A DNA stretch of 64,000 nucleotides from DASXAI01 sp963728985 (GCA_963728985.1 CAVSME010000009.1:372001-436000); one strand, 5' to 3'. Numbered from the stretch's first letter, positions 18,333-27,808 are shown. Notes: generated by a model from the sequence alone, not told the origin. Made by a program: numbers and translations.

Positions 18333-19349
18333 CTACGCCGTCGTCTCGACGCCCTCGTCCGGAAGCAGGCTCTTCTGGTCGAGCACGTAGAGCATCGCCA
18401 AGGATGGCACGATCAACACCGCGGCGACGCCGAACACGACCAGGATCGCGGCGAGCGTCCCCGACGGTGCGGCCGCATCCGAGACGGTGAGCGAGGTCGG
18501 CAGCATGTACGGCCATTGGGCCACGCCCCAACCGACGACGATCGAGGCGACGGCGCCGACGGCGAGCAGCCGGGCACCTCGCGACGAGTGACGAACGAGG
18601 AGGACGAGCGAACCGGCGCCGCTGAGGGCCGACACGAGGACGAACGGAAGGGCTCGCGACGCCAGTCCGTGGAACACGTACACCGCGTCGGCGTGGAGCA
18701 CGAAGATGCCGACGAATGCCGCGACGCCCGCCAGAACAGCGGCGACGACGGCTCGGCGGCGGAAATAGTCGACCATGTCGTCGCGCTCGAGCCGGGACGC
18801 GTCCCGCACGAGGTAGGTGGCGGCGAGGTAGGCGCACATGATCACCGCGAGCAGGCCCCCGAGGATTGACGTCGGGTTGATCCAGCTCGTCCACGGCTCG
18901 CCCGCTTCCCCGCCGGCGGGCACGCGCCCGGACGCGATGGCGCCGGCGACGGTCCCCATGAAGAACGGTACGAGTACCGAGGAGATGGCGAAGGCAGCGC
19001 CGAAGTTCCGGCGATCGCGCGTCCGGAAGACCGCCTTGCGGAAGGCGAAGCTGGCACCCCGTAGCACGATGCCGAGCGCGGCCAGGGTGAGCGGGACGAA
19101 CAGCGTCAGCGTGATCGAGGCAAAGGCTTCGGGGAAGCCGGACCAGAGCACGACGAGCGAGAAGATGAGCCACACGTGGTTGGCCTCCCACACCGGCCCG
19201 ATCGAGTGGTCGATCACCGCCCGAGGACGCTCACCTCGCTCGGGCCCGCCGGCGATGAGGTCCCAGAACCCCGCACCGAAGTCAGCGCCACCGAACACGG
19301 CGTACGCCGTCACCGCAGCGAACAGGACGATGGCGACGGCGTTGGTCAT
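18333..19349 (-). CDS. cydB: Cytochrome bd oxidase subunit II
   Basis: A 338-residue membrane protein, subunit II of the cytochrome bd quinol oxidase, which works with CydA at low oxygen and under stress. Seen: TAYAVFGGADFGAGFWDL in the first helix, GPVWEANHVWLIF in the second, then RGASFAFRK and RRRAVVAAVLAG. About eight hydrophobic helices match the family. Its start at 19349 overlaps the cydA stop by four bases (ATGA), indicating translational coupling. The operon is SHOCT protein, cydA, cydB; no cydCD is in the window. Confidence 0.93.
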   Translation of the reverse strand: MTNAVAIVLFAAVTAYAVFGGADFGAGFWDLIAGGPERGERPRAVIDHSIGPVWEANHVWLIFSLVVLWSGFPEAFASITLTLFVPLTLAALGIVLRGASFAFRKAVFRTRDRRNFGAAFAISSVLVPFFMGTVAGAIASGRVPAGGEAGEPWTSWINPTSILGGLLAVIMCAYLAATYLVRDASRLERDDMVDYFRRRAVVAAVLAGVAAFVGIFVLHADAVYVFHGLASRALPFVLVSALSGAGSLVLLVRHSSRGARLLAVGAVASIVVGWGVAQWPYMLPTSLTVSDAAAPSGTLAAILVVFGVAAVLIVPSLAMLYVLDQKSLLPDEGVETTA

Positions 19350-20794
19350 CGGTCGTCGCCCACGCCGGCCAGGTCGTCCTCGGCGGCCACGCCGTGACCG
19401 TTCCCGCCAGGTGGCGCGTTCGGCCCGTACGGCACGTCGGTCTCCGCTCCTGCGCCCTGGGTGCGCCACCTCCGGCTCATCCCTCGGAGCACGAGGATGG
19501 TGGTGACTCCGACGACGGCGTAGATGCCGGCGATCACGACCAACGTCGCCCAGACGCCGCTGTTGGTCGTCGCTGCGTCCTCCACCTTGAGGTAATTGCG
19601 AACGATCCACGGCTGCCGCCCGACCTCGGTGACGACCCAACCGGCCTCCATGGCGATCACGGCGGCCACGCCGGCGATCGAGGCGGCGCGCAGGAACCAC
19701 TTCGTCTTGGGGATGTCCCGCCGGAACAGCCAGTACACGAGGTACCACAACGCCAACAGGAGGAGCAGCGTCGCGAGACCGACCATCACGTCCCACGCGA
19801 GGTGGACCGTGTTCACCTCCGAGATCGTCGGTCGCTCATCGACGGGAAACGCGTCAAGGCCTTGGATGACCGTGTTCTTGCCCGTGGCGGGATCCGACAA
19901 CCAGGACGCCAGACCGGGGATGGGGATGCCACCGGTGACCGTCCCGTCGCTGTTCAAGTGACCGAGCAGGGTTTCGGGCACATCGCTCTGAGTCGTGGCG
20001 ACCAGCTCGATGGCAGCGAACTTCGTCGGCTCGTTGTTGTAGACCCATCGCGCCAGCGTGTCGCCGACGGCCATCTGCACGGGTGTCATCACGGCCGCCA
20101 CCGTGAACGGGATGAGGAAGCCGAGGCGGTGGTACCGGTCGCGACGGCCGCGGAGCATCCCGACGGCGTAGACCGACGCGATGAGGAAACCGCCGACGAG
20201 GTACGCCGCCACCACCATGTGAGCGGACTCGTAGGGCATCGCCTTGTTGAAGATCACGTCGATCGGGTCGACGCTGACGACCTTCCCCGCCGAGTCCAGC
20301 GTGAAGCCCGACGGCTCGTTCATCCACGAGTTGGCGGCGACCACAGAGATGCTGCCCCCGATGCCGGCGATCACGATCGGTACGCCGGTCCAGAAGTGCG
20401 TCCACGGCTTCAGCCGCCGCCACCCGTAGATGTAGATGGCGACGAAGATGGCCTCGGTGAAGAAGAACAAGCCCTCGACGGCGAAGGGCACGCCGAAGGC
20501 GGCGCCGAACCGGCCCATGAACGTCGGCCAGAGGAGCCCGAACTCGAACGTGAGCACGGTGCCGGTGACGGCACCGACGGCGAACGTCACCGCCATGTAC
20601 TTCGACCAGCGCTGCGCCAGGAGCAGCGCGTCGGCGTCGCCGCGGCGGATGCCCCGGTAGTTGGCGACGAGCACCATGAACGCCCACGAGACACCGAGGG
20701 GCACCAGGATGATGTGGAACCCCAACGTGAACGCCATCTGTGATCGCGCCCACGGCACGGGGTCGACCGCGAGGATCGGTGCCAACAAGCTCAC
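19346..20794 (-). CDS. cydA: Cytochrome bd oxidase subunit I
   Basis: A 482-residue cytochrome bd subunit I. QMAFTLGFHIILVPLGVSW near residue 20-38 carries the haem-ligand histidine (His27 here), ESAHMVVAAYLVGGF the second conserved histidine, and EVGRQPWIVRNYLK the GRQPW motif. The Q-loop is of the short type common in actinobacteria. It oxidises menaquinol and reduces oxygen to water without pumping protons. It lies 40 bp downstream of a SHOCT membrane-protein gene, and the whole unit is divergent from NDH-2, another quinone-linked enzyme, across a shared region with two palindromic operators. Confidence 0.94.
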   Translation of the reverse strand: MSLLAPILAVDPVPWARSQMAFTLGFHIILVPLGVSWAFMVLVANYRGIRRGDADALLLAQRWSKYMAVTFAVGAVTGTVLTFEFGLLWPTFMGRFGAAFGVPFAVEGLFFFTEAIFVAIYIYGWRRLKPWTHFWTGVPIVIAGIGGSISVVAANSWMNEPSGFTLDSAGKVVSVDPIDVIFNKAMPYESAHMVVAAYLVGGFLIASVYAVGMLRGRRDRYHRLGFLIPFTVAAVMTPVQMAVGDTLARWVYNNEPTKFAAIELVATTQSDVPETLLGHLNSDGTVTGGIPIPGLASWLSDPATGKNTVIQGLDAFPVDERPTISEVNTVHLAWDVMVGLATLLLLLALWYLVYWLFRRDIPKTKWFLRAASIAGVAAVIAMEAGWVVTEVGRQPWIVRNYLKVEDAATTNSGVWATLVVIAGIYAVVGVTTILVLRGMSRRWRTQGAGAETDVPYGPNAPPGGNGHGVAAEDDLAGVGDDR

Positions 20795-20834
20795 GGTCGA
20801 TCCCGCTTCCGTGCGTCGATCATGGCCGGTCGGC

Positions 20835-21233
20835 TCAGGCCAGGGCCTTCGCCTTCAGCCGCGCGAACTCGGCGTCGTCGATCACGCCCTTCGCCTTGAG
20901 ATCGGCCAGCTTCGCCAGTTCGTCGGCCGAGCTCGTCCCGCTGGCGCCGACGGCACTCTGGATGTACTGGCGGGCGGCCGCGTCCTGGGCCTGCGCCGCC
21001 TCGGCGGCGTGCTCGGACATCTTCCTGCCCCGGGCGATGAGGTACACGAAGACGCCCAGGTACGGCAGCACGATGACGAACACGACCCATAGCGCCTTCG
21101 CCCATCCGGACAGGTCCCGGCTGCGGAAGATGTCGCTGAACACGACGACCAGCAGCCAGATCCAGATGAAGAACATGAAGAACCAAAGCATCGACCAGAA
21201 GACCTGGCCGGCGCCCCATTCCGTCGCGAACAT
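20835..21233 (-). CDS. PLDc_N/SHOCT-domain small membrane protein
   Basis: A 132-residue protein: two hydrophobic helices (about 9-33 and 44-66) in a PLDc_N-like arrangement (FSDIFRSRDLSGWAKALWVVFVIVLPYLGVFVYLIARG), a charged linker, and a C-terminal SHOCT domain (DELAKLADLKAKGVIDDAEFARLKAKALA). SHOCT domains are short oligomerisation helices. It is the first gene of the cydAB operon here, so a role in the membrane response to respiratory or envelope stress is inferred. Confidence 0.8.
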   Translation of the reverse strand: MFATEWGAGQVFWSMLWFFMFFIWIWLLVVVFSDIFRSRDLSGWAKALWVVFVIVLPYLGVFVYLIARGRKMSEHAAEAAQAQDAAARQYIQSAVGASGTSSADELAKLADLKAKGVIDDAEFARLKAKALA

Positions 21234-21327
21234 GACGTGATCGTCCTCCTCGTGAGGTTCGGCTGCGACGCGCTCTCCCCTGTCGTCGAGCGCGCGGATC
21301 GATGGTGCGTGAGAACGTCGCTCCCCG

Positions 21328-21348
21328 CATCATCCGCTCTGGGTGATC
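21328..21348. promoter_or_regulatory. Palindromic operator copy A (8-5-8)
   Basis: Half sites CATCATCC and GGGTGATC are separated by five bases. It lies 95 bp before the SHOCT-cydAB operon and 67 bp before NDH-2, in the divergent intergenic region, and pairs with copy B 33 bp away (about three helical turns). It belongs to a set of six similar palindromes in this block. Confidence 0.6.
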
Positions 21349-21360
21349 CGACGTCTCGGT

Positions 21361-21381
21361 GATCATCCACAACGGGTGATG
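21361..21381. promoter_or_regulatory. Palindromic operator copy B (8-5-8)
   Basis: Half sites GATCATCC and GGGTGATG with a five-base centre (ACAAC), ending 33 bp before the NDH-2 start at 21415. The position fits an activator site near -35 to -60 of the NDH-2 promoter. Confidence 0.6.
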
Positions 21382-21414
21382 ACGATGGGAGCCCAGCGTC
21401 GGAAGGTGGGCGAC

Positions 21415-22755
21415 ATGGACGAGTCGAAGCCTTCCGTCGTCATCGTCGGTGGTGGGTTCGCCGGCGTCGGATGCGCCAAGGAGCTGGCCAAGCACGACCT
21501 GTCGGTGACGGTCATCGACCGCAACAACTACCACCAGTTCCAGCCACTCCTCTACCAGGTGGCGACGGCCGAGCTGGCCACCACCGACATCGCCCGGCCA
21601 CTGCGGGGTGTCTTCAAGTCCGAGCCGACCGTCCGGGTCCACAGGGCGGAGGTCACCGACGTCGACGCCGCCAGCCGGACGGTCACCACCGCCGACGGCC
21701 ACACCTTCACCGGCGATTTCCTCGTCCTGGCGGCGGGATCGCAGCCGAACTTCTACCGGACCCCCGGCGCCAGCGACCACGCGTTCCCGCTCTACAACCT
21801 CGAGAACGCCAGGGCGCTGCGCACTCGTCTCGTCGAGCTCATCGAGGAGACTGACGCCGATCCAGGCCTCGTCGACCAGGGCGCACTGAACTTCGTGATC
21901 GTCGGAGCCGGCCCGACGGGCGTCGAGACGGCCGGGGCCCTGGCCGACGCCGTGAAGGACGTGATCCCGAAGGCCTTCCGCGACGTCGACAGCCACCGAG
22001 CCCGCATCTACATCGTCGACCACGGATCGGTCGTGCTCGCCGCGTTCTCCGATCGCGCGCACACGTACGCCGCCGACAAGCTCGAGCACAACGGCGTGCA
22101 GCTGCTGCTCAACACGGGCGTGAAGGAGATCACGCCCAGCAAGGTGATGCTCAGCGACGGCAGCGAGATCCTCACCCGCCTCGTGGTTTGGGCCGGCGGC
22201 ATCCAGGCCCCCGAGCTCACCGCGAAGCTCGGGATGGAGCAGGGGCGGGGCGGGCGCGTGACCACGCAGCCCGACCTGACCGTGGACGGCTTCCCGCAGG
22301 TCTACGTCATCGGCGACATGGCCAACATGCCTGACCACGACGGCGCCGACCTTCCCCAACTCGGCTCGGTCGCCCTCCAGGCCGGGCGATGGGCGGCGCA
22401 GAACATCGTGGCCGACATCGACGGGCAGCCGCGCAAGCCGTTCCACTACAAGGACAAGGGCATCATGGCGATGATCGGTGACGGCGCGGCCGTCGCCGAG
22501 ATGGGAGCCCACCACCACGAGCTCCATGGCCACATGGCGTTCGCCGCGTGGCTCGGCGTGCACGCCTGGCTGATGAGCGGCGTGCACCAACGTGTCGACG
22601 CCTTCATGTCGTGGGCCTGGGACTTCCTGGGGTCGAGCCGATCGAGCTCGCTGCTCGACGATCCCGACCGACCCCGGATCGATTGGGGCGACGAGGACGA
22701 CGAGAGCCCGCCGCCAGCTGCCGGCCGACCGACCACAGCTGTGGCCGACGTGTGA
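21415..22755 (+). CDS. Type II NADH dehydrogenase-like FAD oxidoreductase
   Basis: A 446-residue pyridine-nucleotide disulphide oxidoreductase of the NDH-2 type, which passes electrons from NADH to quinone without proton pumping. FAD site VVIVGGGFAGVGCAKEL, the NNYHQFQPLLYQVATAEL segment characteristic of NDH-2, NAD site IVGAGPTGVETAGAL, and the second FAD motif VYVIGDMANMPD are present. The C-terminal region (HMAFAAWLGVHAWLMSGV) is the membrane-associating part. The start at 21415 (MDESKPSV) has GGAAGGTGGG upstream. It is divergent from the cydAB operon and 13 bp upstream of a GMC oxidoreductase gene. Confidence 0.88.
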   Translation: MDESKPSVVIVGGGFAGVGCAKELAKHDLSVTVIDRNNYHQFQPLLYQVATAELATTDIARPLRGVFKSEPTVRVHRAEVTDVDAASRTVTTADGHTFTGDFLVLAAGSQPNFYRTPGASDHAFPLYNLENARALRTRLVELIEETDADPGLVDQGALNFVIVGAGPTGVETAGALADAVKDVIPKAFRDVDSHRARIYIVDHGSVVLAAFSDRAHTYAADKLEHNGVQLLLNTGVKEITPSKVMLSDGSEILTRLVVWAGGIQAPELTAKLGMEQGRGGRVTTQPDLTVDGFPQVYVIGDMANMPDHDGADLPQLGSVALQAGRWAAQNIVADIDGQPRKPFHYKDKGIMAMIGDGAAVAEMGAHHHELHGHMAFAAWLGVHAWLMSGVHQRVDAFMSWAWDFLGSSRSSSLLDDPDRPRIDWGDEDDESPPPAAGRPTTAVADV

Positions 22756-22768
22756 GTGGAGGACCGCG

Positions 22769-24322
22769 GTGACCGAGCACTACGACATCATCATCATCGG
22801 CAGCGGGGCGGGTGGCGGGACTCTGACCCACGCCCTGGCGGCATCGGGCAAGCGCATCCTGCTCCTCGAACGTGGTGATTTCCTGCCGCGCGAGATGGAC
22901 AACTGGGATCCCGATCCGGTGTTCATCCAGGGCAAGTACATCTCGAAGGACACGTGGTACGACGCCGACGGCCAGCCCTTCCAACCCCAGGTCCACTACA
23001 ACGTGGGCGGGGCCACGAAGCTCTACGGCGCCGCGCTGTACCGGTTGCGCCCGCAGGACTTCGGCGCGCTCCCCCACATCGACGGCATCTCACCGGCCTG
23101 GCCCCTGGGCTACGACGACTTCGAACCCTGGTACAGCCAGGCCGAGACCCTCTACCAGGTCCACGGCAACGGCGGAGAGGACCCGACGGAGGGCTACCGC
23201 TCGCAGCCGTACCCCTGGCCGGCGGTGTCGCACGAACCACGGGTGCAGCAGCTCTCCGACGAGCTCGAGAAGGGCGGCTACCGCCCGTTCCACGCGCCGT
23301 GCGGCATCCTGCTCGACGAAGCCAATCGCTCGATGAGCACGTGCATCCGCTGCACCTGGTGCGACGGGTACCCGTGCCTCGTGCACGCCAAGGCCGACGC
23401 CGAGACCATCGCCGTGCGTCCCGTCCTCGACCGGCCGAACGTGACGCTCCTCGTCGGTGCCGAGGTGACCCGCCTCGAGACCGATGACACAGGGCGGTCC
23501 GTGACCGGGGTCGTCGTGTCTCGCGGCGGCCAGGTGGAGGTCTACGCGGGCGACATCGTCGTCGTCTCGGCCGGAGCGGCGAACTCCGCCAAGCTCTTGC
23601 TGAGCTCGGCCAGCGAGCACCACCCTCGCGGCTTGGCCAACGGCTCGGACCAGGTCGGGCGGAACTACATGTTCCACAACTGCAAAGCGATCGTCGCGCT
23701 GGGCAAGGAGCCCAACGACACCGTGTTCCAGAAGACCATCGGGCTGAACGACTTCTACTTCGGCGCGCCTGACTTCGACTGGCCGGCGGGCAACATCCAG
23801 ATGATCGGCAAGTCGAACGCGGAAGCCATGAAGGGCGAGGAGCCGAAGCTCACCAAGCTCGCGCCGCACTTCAGCCTGGCCGAGGTGGCCAAGCACGCCG
23901 TCGACTTCTGGCTGACGACCGAGGACCTCCCCCAGCCGGACAACCGGGTGACGGTCGACGAGAGTGGCAACGTGCACCTCGCGTACGAGGCGACCAACGA
24001 CCGTGAGGCGGATCGCCTGTATCACGAGCTCAAGCGGCTGCTGAACCACCTCGATCTGGCGCAGCACCACGTCCTGGAGAAGAACTTCTACATGCACATG
24101 GATGTCTCGGTCGCCGGCGTCGCCCATCAGGCGGGCACGTGCCGATTCGGGACCGATCCGGCCAGCTCAGTGCTCGACGTGAACTGCAAGGCCCACGAGC
24201 TGGACAACCTCTACGTGGTCGACACGAGCTTCTTCCCGAGCATCGGCGCCGTGAACCCGGCGCTGACTGCGATGGCGAACGCCCTCCGCGTCGGGGCCCA
24301 CCTCACCGAACGCCTCGCCTGA
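22769..24322 (+). CDS. GMC family FAD oxidoreductase
   Basis: A 517-residue glucose-methanol-choline oxidoreductase. FAD-binding YDIIIIGSGAGGGTLTHAL starts the protein; NVGGATKLYGAALYRLRPQDF is the GMC signature-1 region; the C-terminal domain holds HQAGTCRFG and the VNPALTAMANALRV active-site stretch. A conserved cysteine cluster (STCIRCTWCDGYPC, about residues 190-203) is typical of a bacterial subgroup that passes electrons to a membrane partner. Substrate is an unknown alcohol, sugar or sterol. GTG at 22769 has GGAGG upstream. Almost certainly co-transcribed with NDH-2. Confidence 0.85.
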   Translation: MTEHYDIIIIGSGAGGGTLTHALAASGKRILLLERGDFLPREMDNWDPDPVFIQGKYISKDTWYDADGQPFQPQVHYNVGGATKLYGAALYRLRPQDFGALPHIDGISPAWPLGYDDFEPWYSQAETLYQVHGNGGEDPTEGYRSQPYPWPAVSHEPRVQQLSDELEKGGYRPFHAPCGILLDEANRSMSTCIRCTWCDGYPCLVHAKADAETIAVRPVLDRPNVTLLVGAEVTRLETDDTGRSVTGVVVSRGGQVEVYAGDIVVVSAGAANSAKLLLSSASEHHPRGLANGSDQVGRNYMFHNCKAIVALGKEPNDTVFQKTIGLNDFYFGAPDFDWPAGNIQMIGKSNAEAMKGEEPKLTKLAPHFSLAEVAKHAVDFWLTTEDLPQPDNRVTVDESGNVHLAYEATNDREADRLYHELKRLLNHLDLAQHHVLEKNFYMHMDVSVAGVAHQAGTCRFGTDPASSVLDVNCKAHELDNLYVVDTSFFPSIGAVNPALTAMANALRVGAHLTERLA

Positions 24323-24331
24323 CGACGGCCG

Positions 24332-26263
24332 TCACTGGAACTCGGGTAGCCACTCAGCCAGGATGATGCGCCCGGCCGCCTCGATCAGAGCCAGGTGGGA
24401 GAACGCCTGCGGGAAGTTCCCGAGGTGGTAGCCGGTCCCGACGTCGAACTCCTCGGCGTAGAGGCCGAGTGGTGAGGCGACGCGGTTCAGCCGCTCGAAC
24501 TGGTCGACGGCCCGCTGATGCTCACCCACCAGGGACAGCGCCGACACGAGCCAGTACGAGCAGATGAGGAAGGTGCCCTCCTTGCCCGTCAGGCCATCGT
24601 CGGTCTCGTCGGTGCGGTAGCGCAGGACGTAGCCGTCCTCGGTCAGGTCGTCGGCGATGGCGAGCACGCTGCTGTGGGCCCGCTCGTCGCCGTTCTCGAA
24701 GAACCCGAACAGGGGCGCGAGCAACGTCGATGCGTCGAGGGCGTCAGTGCCGTAGTGCTGGCGCAAGACGCCCTTGGCGTTCACCCCGCGCTTCAGGATG
24801 TCGGCGTGGATCTCGTCGGCCGTCGCCTGCCAACGTCCCTCGAGGTCGTTGTCGCCCCGCATGTGGGCCAGCTTGGCGGCGCGATCGAGCGCCACCCAGC
24901 ACATGAGCTTCGACGACACGTAGTGCTGCGGCTTGCCGCGAGCCTCCCAGATGCCCTGGTCCGGCTCCTGCCACACCTGGCTGGCGCACTCGGCCTGGGC
25001 CTGCACGATCGGCCAGAGCCGGCGGGGCAGGCGCTGGCTGCGGTGCGAGTGCAGGTAGACGGCGTCGAGCACGGCCCCGAACACGTCGTTCTGCCGCTGG
25101 TCGAAGGCACCGTTGCCGATCCGCACGGGCTGCGCGCCGCCGTAGCCTCGTAGGTGGTCGAGCGTCGACTCCTTCAGGTCCCGGCGACCGTCGATGCCGT
25201 ACATGATCTGCATGCCGCCATCGGAATTGGGCTCGAGGTCGGCGACGAACTGCATGAACTCGTCGGCCTCCCAGTCGAGGTTCAGCCAGTGCAACGCCTG
25301 CAACGTGAAGGTCGAGTCCCGCATCCAGCTGTAGCGGTAGTCCCAGTTCCGCTCGCCGCCCGGCGTCTCGGGCAGGCCCGTGGTGAGCGCCGCCACCGTC
25401 GCCCCGGTCGGCATGTACGTGAGTCCCTTGATGACGAGCGCCGAACGTTGGACCGCCTCCCGGTACCGGTGGTCAGGAACGCGTGCACCGCCCAACCAGC
25501 GTCGCCAGTACGCCACCGTGCCGGCCACCCGGCGGTCGGCATCGTCGGCATCTGCGGGTGCGTCGAAGCCTTCGGCCCACGTCAACGCGCAGTAGGCCCG
25601 GTCGCCAGCGCGCAGCACGTGACGGGCGCGCACGGTCTCGCCCTCGATCCCGACGAGGAGGTCGGTCTGGAGGCGGACGACCGCCTCGCCACCCGTGGCT
25701 TCGGCGGTATGTCCCGTCCCGTCGACCTGGCTCCACGTGGCGGTGATGCGCCCGTAGTCGAAGACGGGCTCGCACACCAGCTCCATCTCGACCTGACCGT
25801 CGATGCACTCCGCCGTGCGGACGAGCATGTGGTCGGCGTCGGAGTCGGCCGGCGGGCGTGTGTGCGGCGTGATCGTGTCCGGACCGCGTGTCGGCCCCAT
25901 GATCAACGCGTCGCGGACGACGACCCAACCCGACGGTGTCTTCCAGGTCGTGACCATGACGTTCGTACCCGGCTCGTAGGCCCGGAACGTGGGCACGTTG
26001 ATGCCGAAGGGAGCGAAGCGGAACGATCCGGCTTGGCGGTCCAGCAGGCTGCCGAAGATGCTCGCGGAGTCGAAGCGCGGGACGCACAGCCAGTCGACGG
26101 AGCCATCGGGCGCCACCAGCGCGCCCGTATGGCAGTCGGAGAGGAAGGCGTACTCCGCGATCGGAGGGAAGGGTGACGGCGCCGCCGCGCTCGCCCTGCT
26201 CGTGTCCGTCTTCGCCGCACGTTGGGGGCCGGGGCGCTCGGCCCGAGATCGACGCGTCGCCAT
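24332..26263 (-). CDS. Glycoside hydrolase family 15 protein (trehalase/glucoamylase-like)
   Basis: A 643-residue GH15 enzyme with an N-terminal beta-sandwich (PIAEYAFLSDCHTGALVAPDGSVDWLC) and a C-terminal (alpha/alpha)6 barrel. Active-site blocks include GGERNWDYRYSWMRDS, QGIWEARGKPQHYVSSKLMCW (general acid Glu) and GKEGTFLICSYWLVSAL (general base Glu). In actinobacteria this branch includes trehalases, which hydrolyse the stress sugar trehalose; glucoamylase is the alternative. It is 12 bp downstream of an SDR gene, with GGAGGG before its ATG, so both share the upstream palindromic operator. Confidence 0.85.
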   Translation of the reverse strand: MATRRSRAERPGPQRAAKTDTSRASAAAPSPFPPIAEYAFLSDCHTGALVAPDGSVDWLCVPRFDSASIFGSLLDRQAGSFRFAPFGINVPTFRAYEPGTNVMVTTWKTPSGWVVVRDALIMGPTRGPDTITPHTRPPADSDADHMLVRTAECIDGQVEMELVCEPVFDYGRITATWSQVDGTGHTAEATGGEAVVRLQTDLLVGIEGETVRARHVLRAGDRAYCALTWAEGFDAPADADDADRRVAGTVAYWRRWLGGARVPDHRYREAVQRSALVIKGLTYMPTGATVAALTTGLPETPGGERNWDYRYSWMRDSTFTLQALHWLNLDWEADEFMQFVADLEPNSDGGMQIMYGIDGRRDLKESTLDHLRGYGGAQPVRIGNGAFDQRQNDVFGAVLDAVYLHSHRSQRLPRRLWPIVQAQAECASQVWQEPDQGIWEARGKPQHYVSSKLMCWVALDRAAKLAHMRGDNDLEGRWQATADEIHADILKRGVNAKGVLRQHYGTDALDASTLLAPLFGFFENGDERAHSSVLAIADDLTEDGYVLRYRTDETDDGLTGKEGTFLICSYWLVSALSLVGEHQRAVDQFERLNRVASPLGLYAEEFDVGTGYHLGNFPQAFSHLALIEAAGRIILAEWLPEFQ

Positions 26264-26275
26264 GAGTGTTCCCTC

Positions 26276-27043
26276 CTACAGACCCGGGCTCGAGTGCATG
26301 ATCCCGCCGTCGGCGAAGATGGTCGTCGCGGTGAGGTAGCTGGCGCCCTCGCCGGCGAGGAAGACGACGACGCTGCCGATCTCGGACGGTTGGGCCATGC
26401 GCCCGAGCGGGATGGCCGCGTTCAGCGTCTTCAGCTTCGCCGGATCCGCCTCGGTCGAGGCGTTGATCGGCGTATCGACGGCCCCAGGACCGACGCCGAC
26501 GACACAGATGCCCATGGGCGCCAACTCGATGCCGGCGGTACGAGTCAACATCCGCATGCCTCCCTTGGAGAGGCAGTAGGGCGTGTTCTCGGGCATGGGC
26601 CAGTCCTCGTGGACCGAGCTGATGTTGATGATGCGTCCGCCGCCGCCCTGGGCGATCATCTGCTTCGCGGCCAGTTGGGTGGCGAAGAACGCGCTCTTGA
26701 GGTTGATGTCGAGAACCTTGTCGTACTGGCTCTCCGTCGTGGTCAGGATCGAGGTCCTGGTCTCGATGCCGGCGTTGTTCACCATGATGTCCACGCGGCC
26801 GAACGCCTCTACGGCAGCAGCGATGAGCCGCTGGAGATCAGCGACCTTGCTCACGTCGGCCTCGACCCCGACCGCCGACTCACCGAGCGCAGCGATCTGC
26901 TTCTCGAGCTCCTCGGTCGCCGCTTCGTTGGCCACGTAGTCGATGACCACCTTGGCGCCCGCCTCGGCCAGCGCCAGGACGACGGCCTTGCCGATGCCCG
27001 AGTTCCCTCCGGTGACGATGGCCACCTTGCCGTCGAGCGTCAT
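26276..27043 (-). CDS. SDR family oxidoreductase (glucose 1-dehydrogenase-like)
   Basis: A 255-residue short-chain dehydrogenase. TGGNSGIG (cofactor), MVNNAGIETRTS, ISSVHEDWPM with catalytic serine, and YCLSKGGMRML (YxxxK) are visible, with the ending ATTIFADGGIMHSSPGL characteristic of glucose-1-dehydrogenase-like members. The pairing with a GH15 enzyme suggests sugar metabolism. Start at 27043 with AGGAGGAGG upstream. First gene of an SDR-GH15 operon with an operator palindrome 58 bp before the start codon. Confidence 0.83.
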   Translation of the reverse strand: MTLDGKVAIVTGGNSGIGKAVVLALAEAGAKVVIDYVANEAATEELEKQIAALGESAVGVEADVSKVADLQRLIAAAVEAFGRVDIMVNNAGIETRTSILTTTESQYDKVLDINLKSAFFATQLAAKQMIAQGGGGRIINISSVHEDWPMPENTPYCLSKGGMRMLTRTAGIELAPMGICVVGVGPGAVDTPINASTEADPAKLKTLNAAIPLGRMAQPSEIGSVVVFLAGEGASYLTATTIFADGGIMHSSPGL

Positions 27044-27100
27044 GATGAGTCCTCCTCCTGCAGGGTCTTCTCGGAGAGTAAGGAGGCGGGTCCGCGTGCG

Positions 27101-27121
27101 CATCGCCCACATCGGGTGATG
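27101..27121. promoter_or_regulatory. Palindromic operator copy C (8-5-8)
   Basis: Half sites CATCGCCC and GGGTGATG with centre ACATC. This copy is identical over all 21 positions to the copy at 32452-32472. It lies 58-78 bp upstream of the SDR-GH15 operon. Confidence 0.7.
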
Positions 27122-27145
27122 TGATGGGCGAGCTGGTCAGGGCCA

Positions 27146-27808
27146 CTAGACGGACACGCTGACCGGGAGCGATGCGATCCATGTCACCGCGCCAAGGAAC
27201 ACCAGGCAGCCGACGGCAAGCAGGACGATCCTGGCTCGACGACCGTGGACCTTGGCGCTCATCCCGGCGAAGAACAGTGACGCGGCGAAGAGCACGACGG
27301 CGAGCACGTAGTTCGACGCTCGCTGCACATTGCGGGGCACGACGGCGGCGAGCGCCTCCGTCTGGGCATCCAGGCGTTGCGCTTCACTGGCGGCCGCCAG
27401 CTTGTACTCCGGCATGGCGAACGGCGATGCCGGCGCGTCGGGGTTCGTCAGCGGTGCCGTCGCAAGCCACGCGTCGAAGGCCGGGCGGAACTCGGGCCGG
27501 AAGCGCTGTACGTAGAACTGCTGCAACGATCGATCGTCATGGGCGGTGGCATCGACCCACTGGATGAACGTCGCCACGTCGATCTGCGTCTGGCTCGAGG
27601 CCAGCGCCGCGTCCCGTGCGGCTTCCGTCCGTGAGGCGTTGGCTCGGCTGGCTGCCTTGACCTGCTCACCGTTCCATCGCGTCGCCTGGTAGCTGCTCCA
27701 TGCCGTGGCCAGCGCCCCCAGTGAGAGCAACACCGTCGCCACGACCTCGATCCAGTCGGATCGGGGCCGTTGATCGGGTGCGACGACGGTTGTCAATTGT
27801 TCTGGCAC
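27146..27808 (-). CDS. Membrane protein with N- and C-terminal helices (DUF4337-like)
   Basis: A 220-residue protein with one hydrophobic helix near 20-40 (IEVVATVLLSLGALATAWSSYQA), a long charged, partly helical middle region, and two helices near the C-terminus (about 160-182 and 191-215). This layout resembles DUF4337-type proteins of unknown function. Its start overlaps the stop of the DUF1345-like gene by one base, so the two are one operon and may form a membrane complex. I do not know the function. Confidence 0.6.
   Translation of the reverse strand: MPEQLTTVVAPDQRPRSDWIEVVATVLLSLGALATAWSSYQATRWNGEQVKAASRANASRTEAARDAALASSQTQIDVATFIQWVDATAHDDRSLQQFYVQRFRPEFRPAFDAWLATAPLTNPDAPASPFAMPEYKLAAASEAQRLDAQTEALAAVVPRNVQRASNYVLAVVLFAASLFFAGMSAKVHGRRARIVLLAVGCLVFLGAVTWIASLPVSVSV

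Noticed and set aside
20791..22590. 599-codon frame antisense to NDH-2
   Set aside because: No family similarity, runs through the divergent promoter region and opposes a motif-complete NDH-2.
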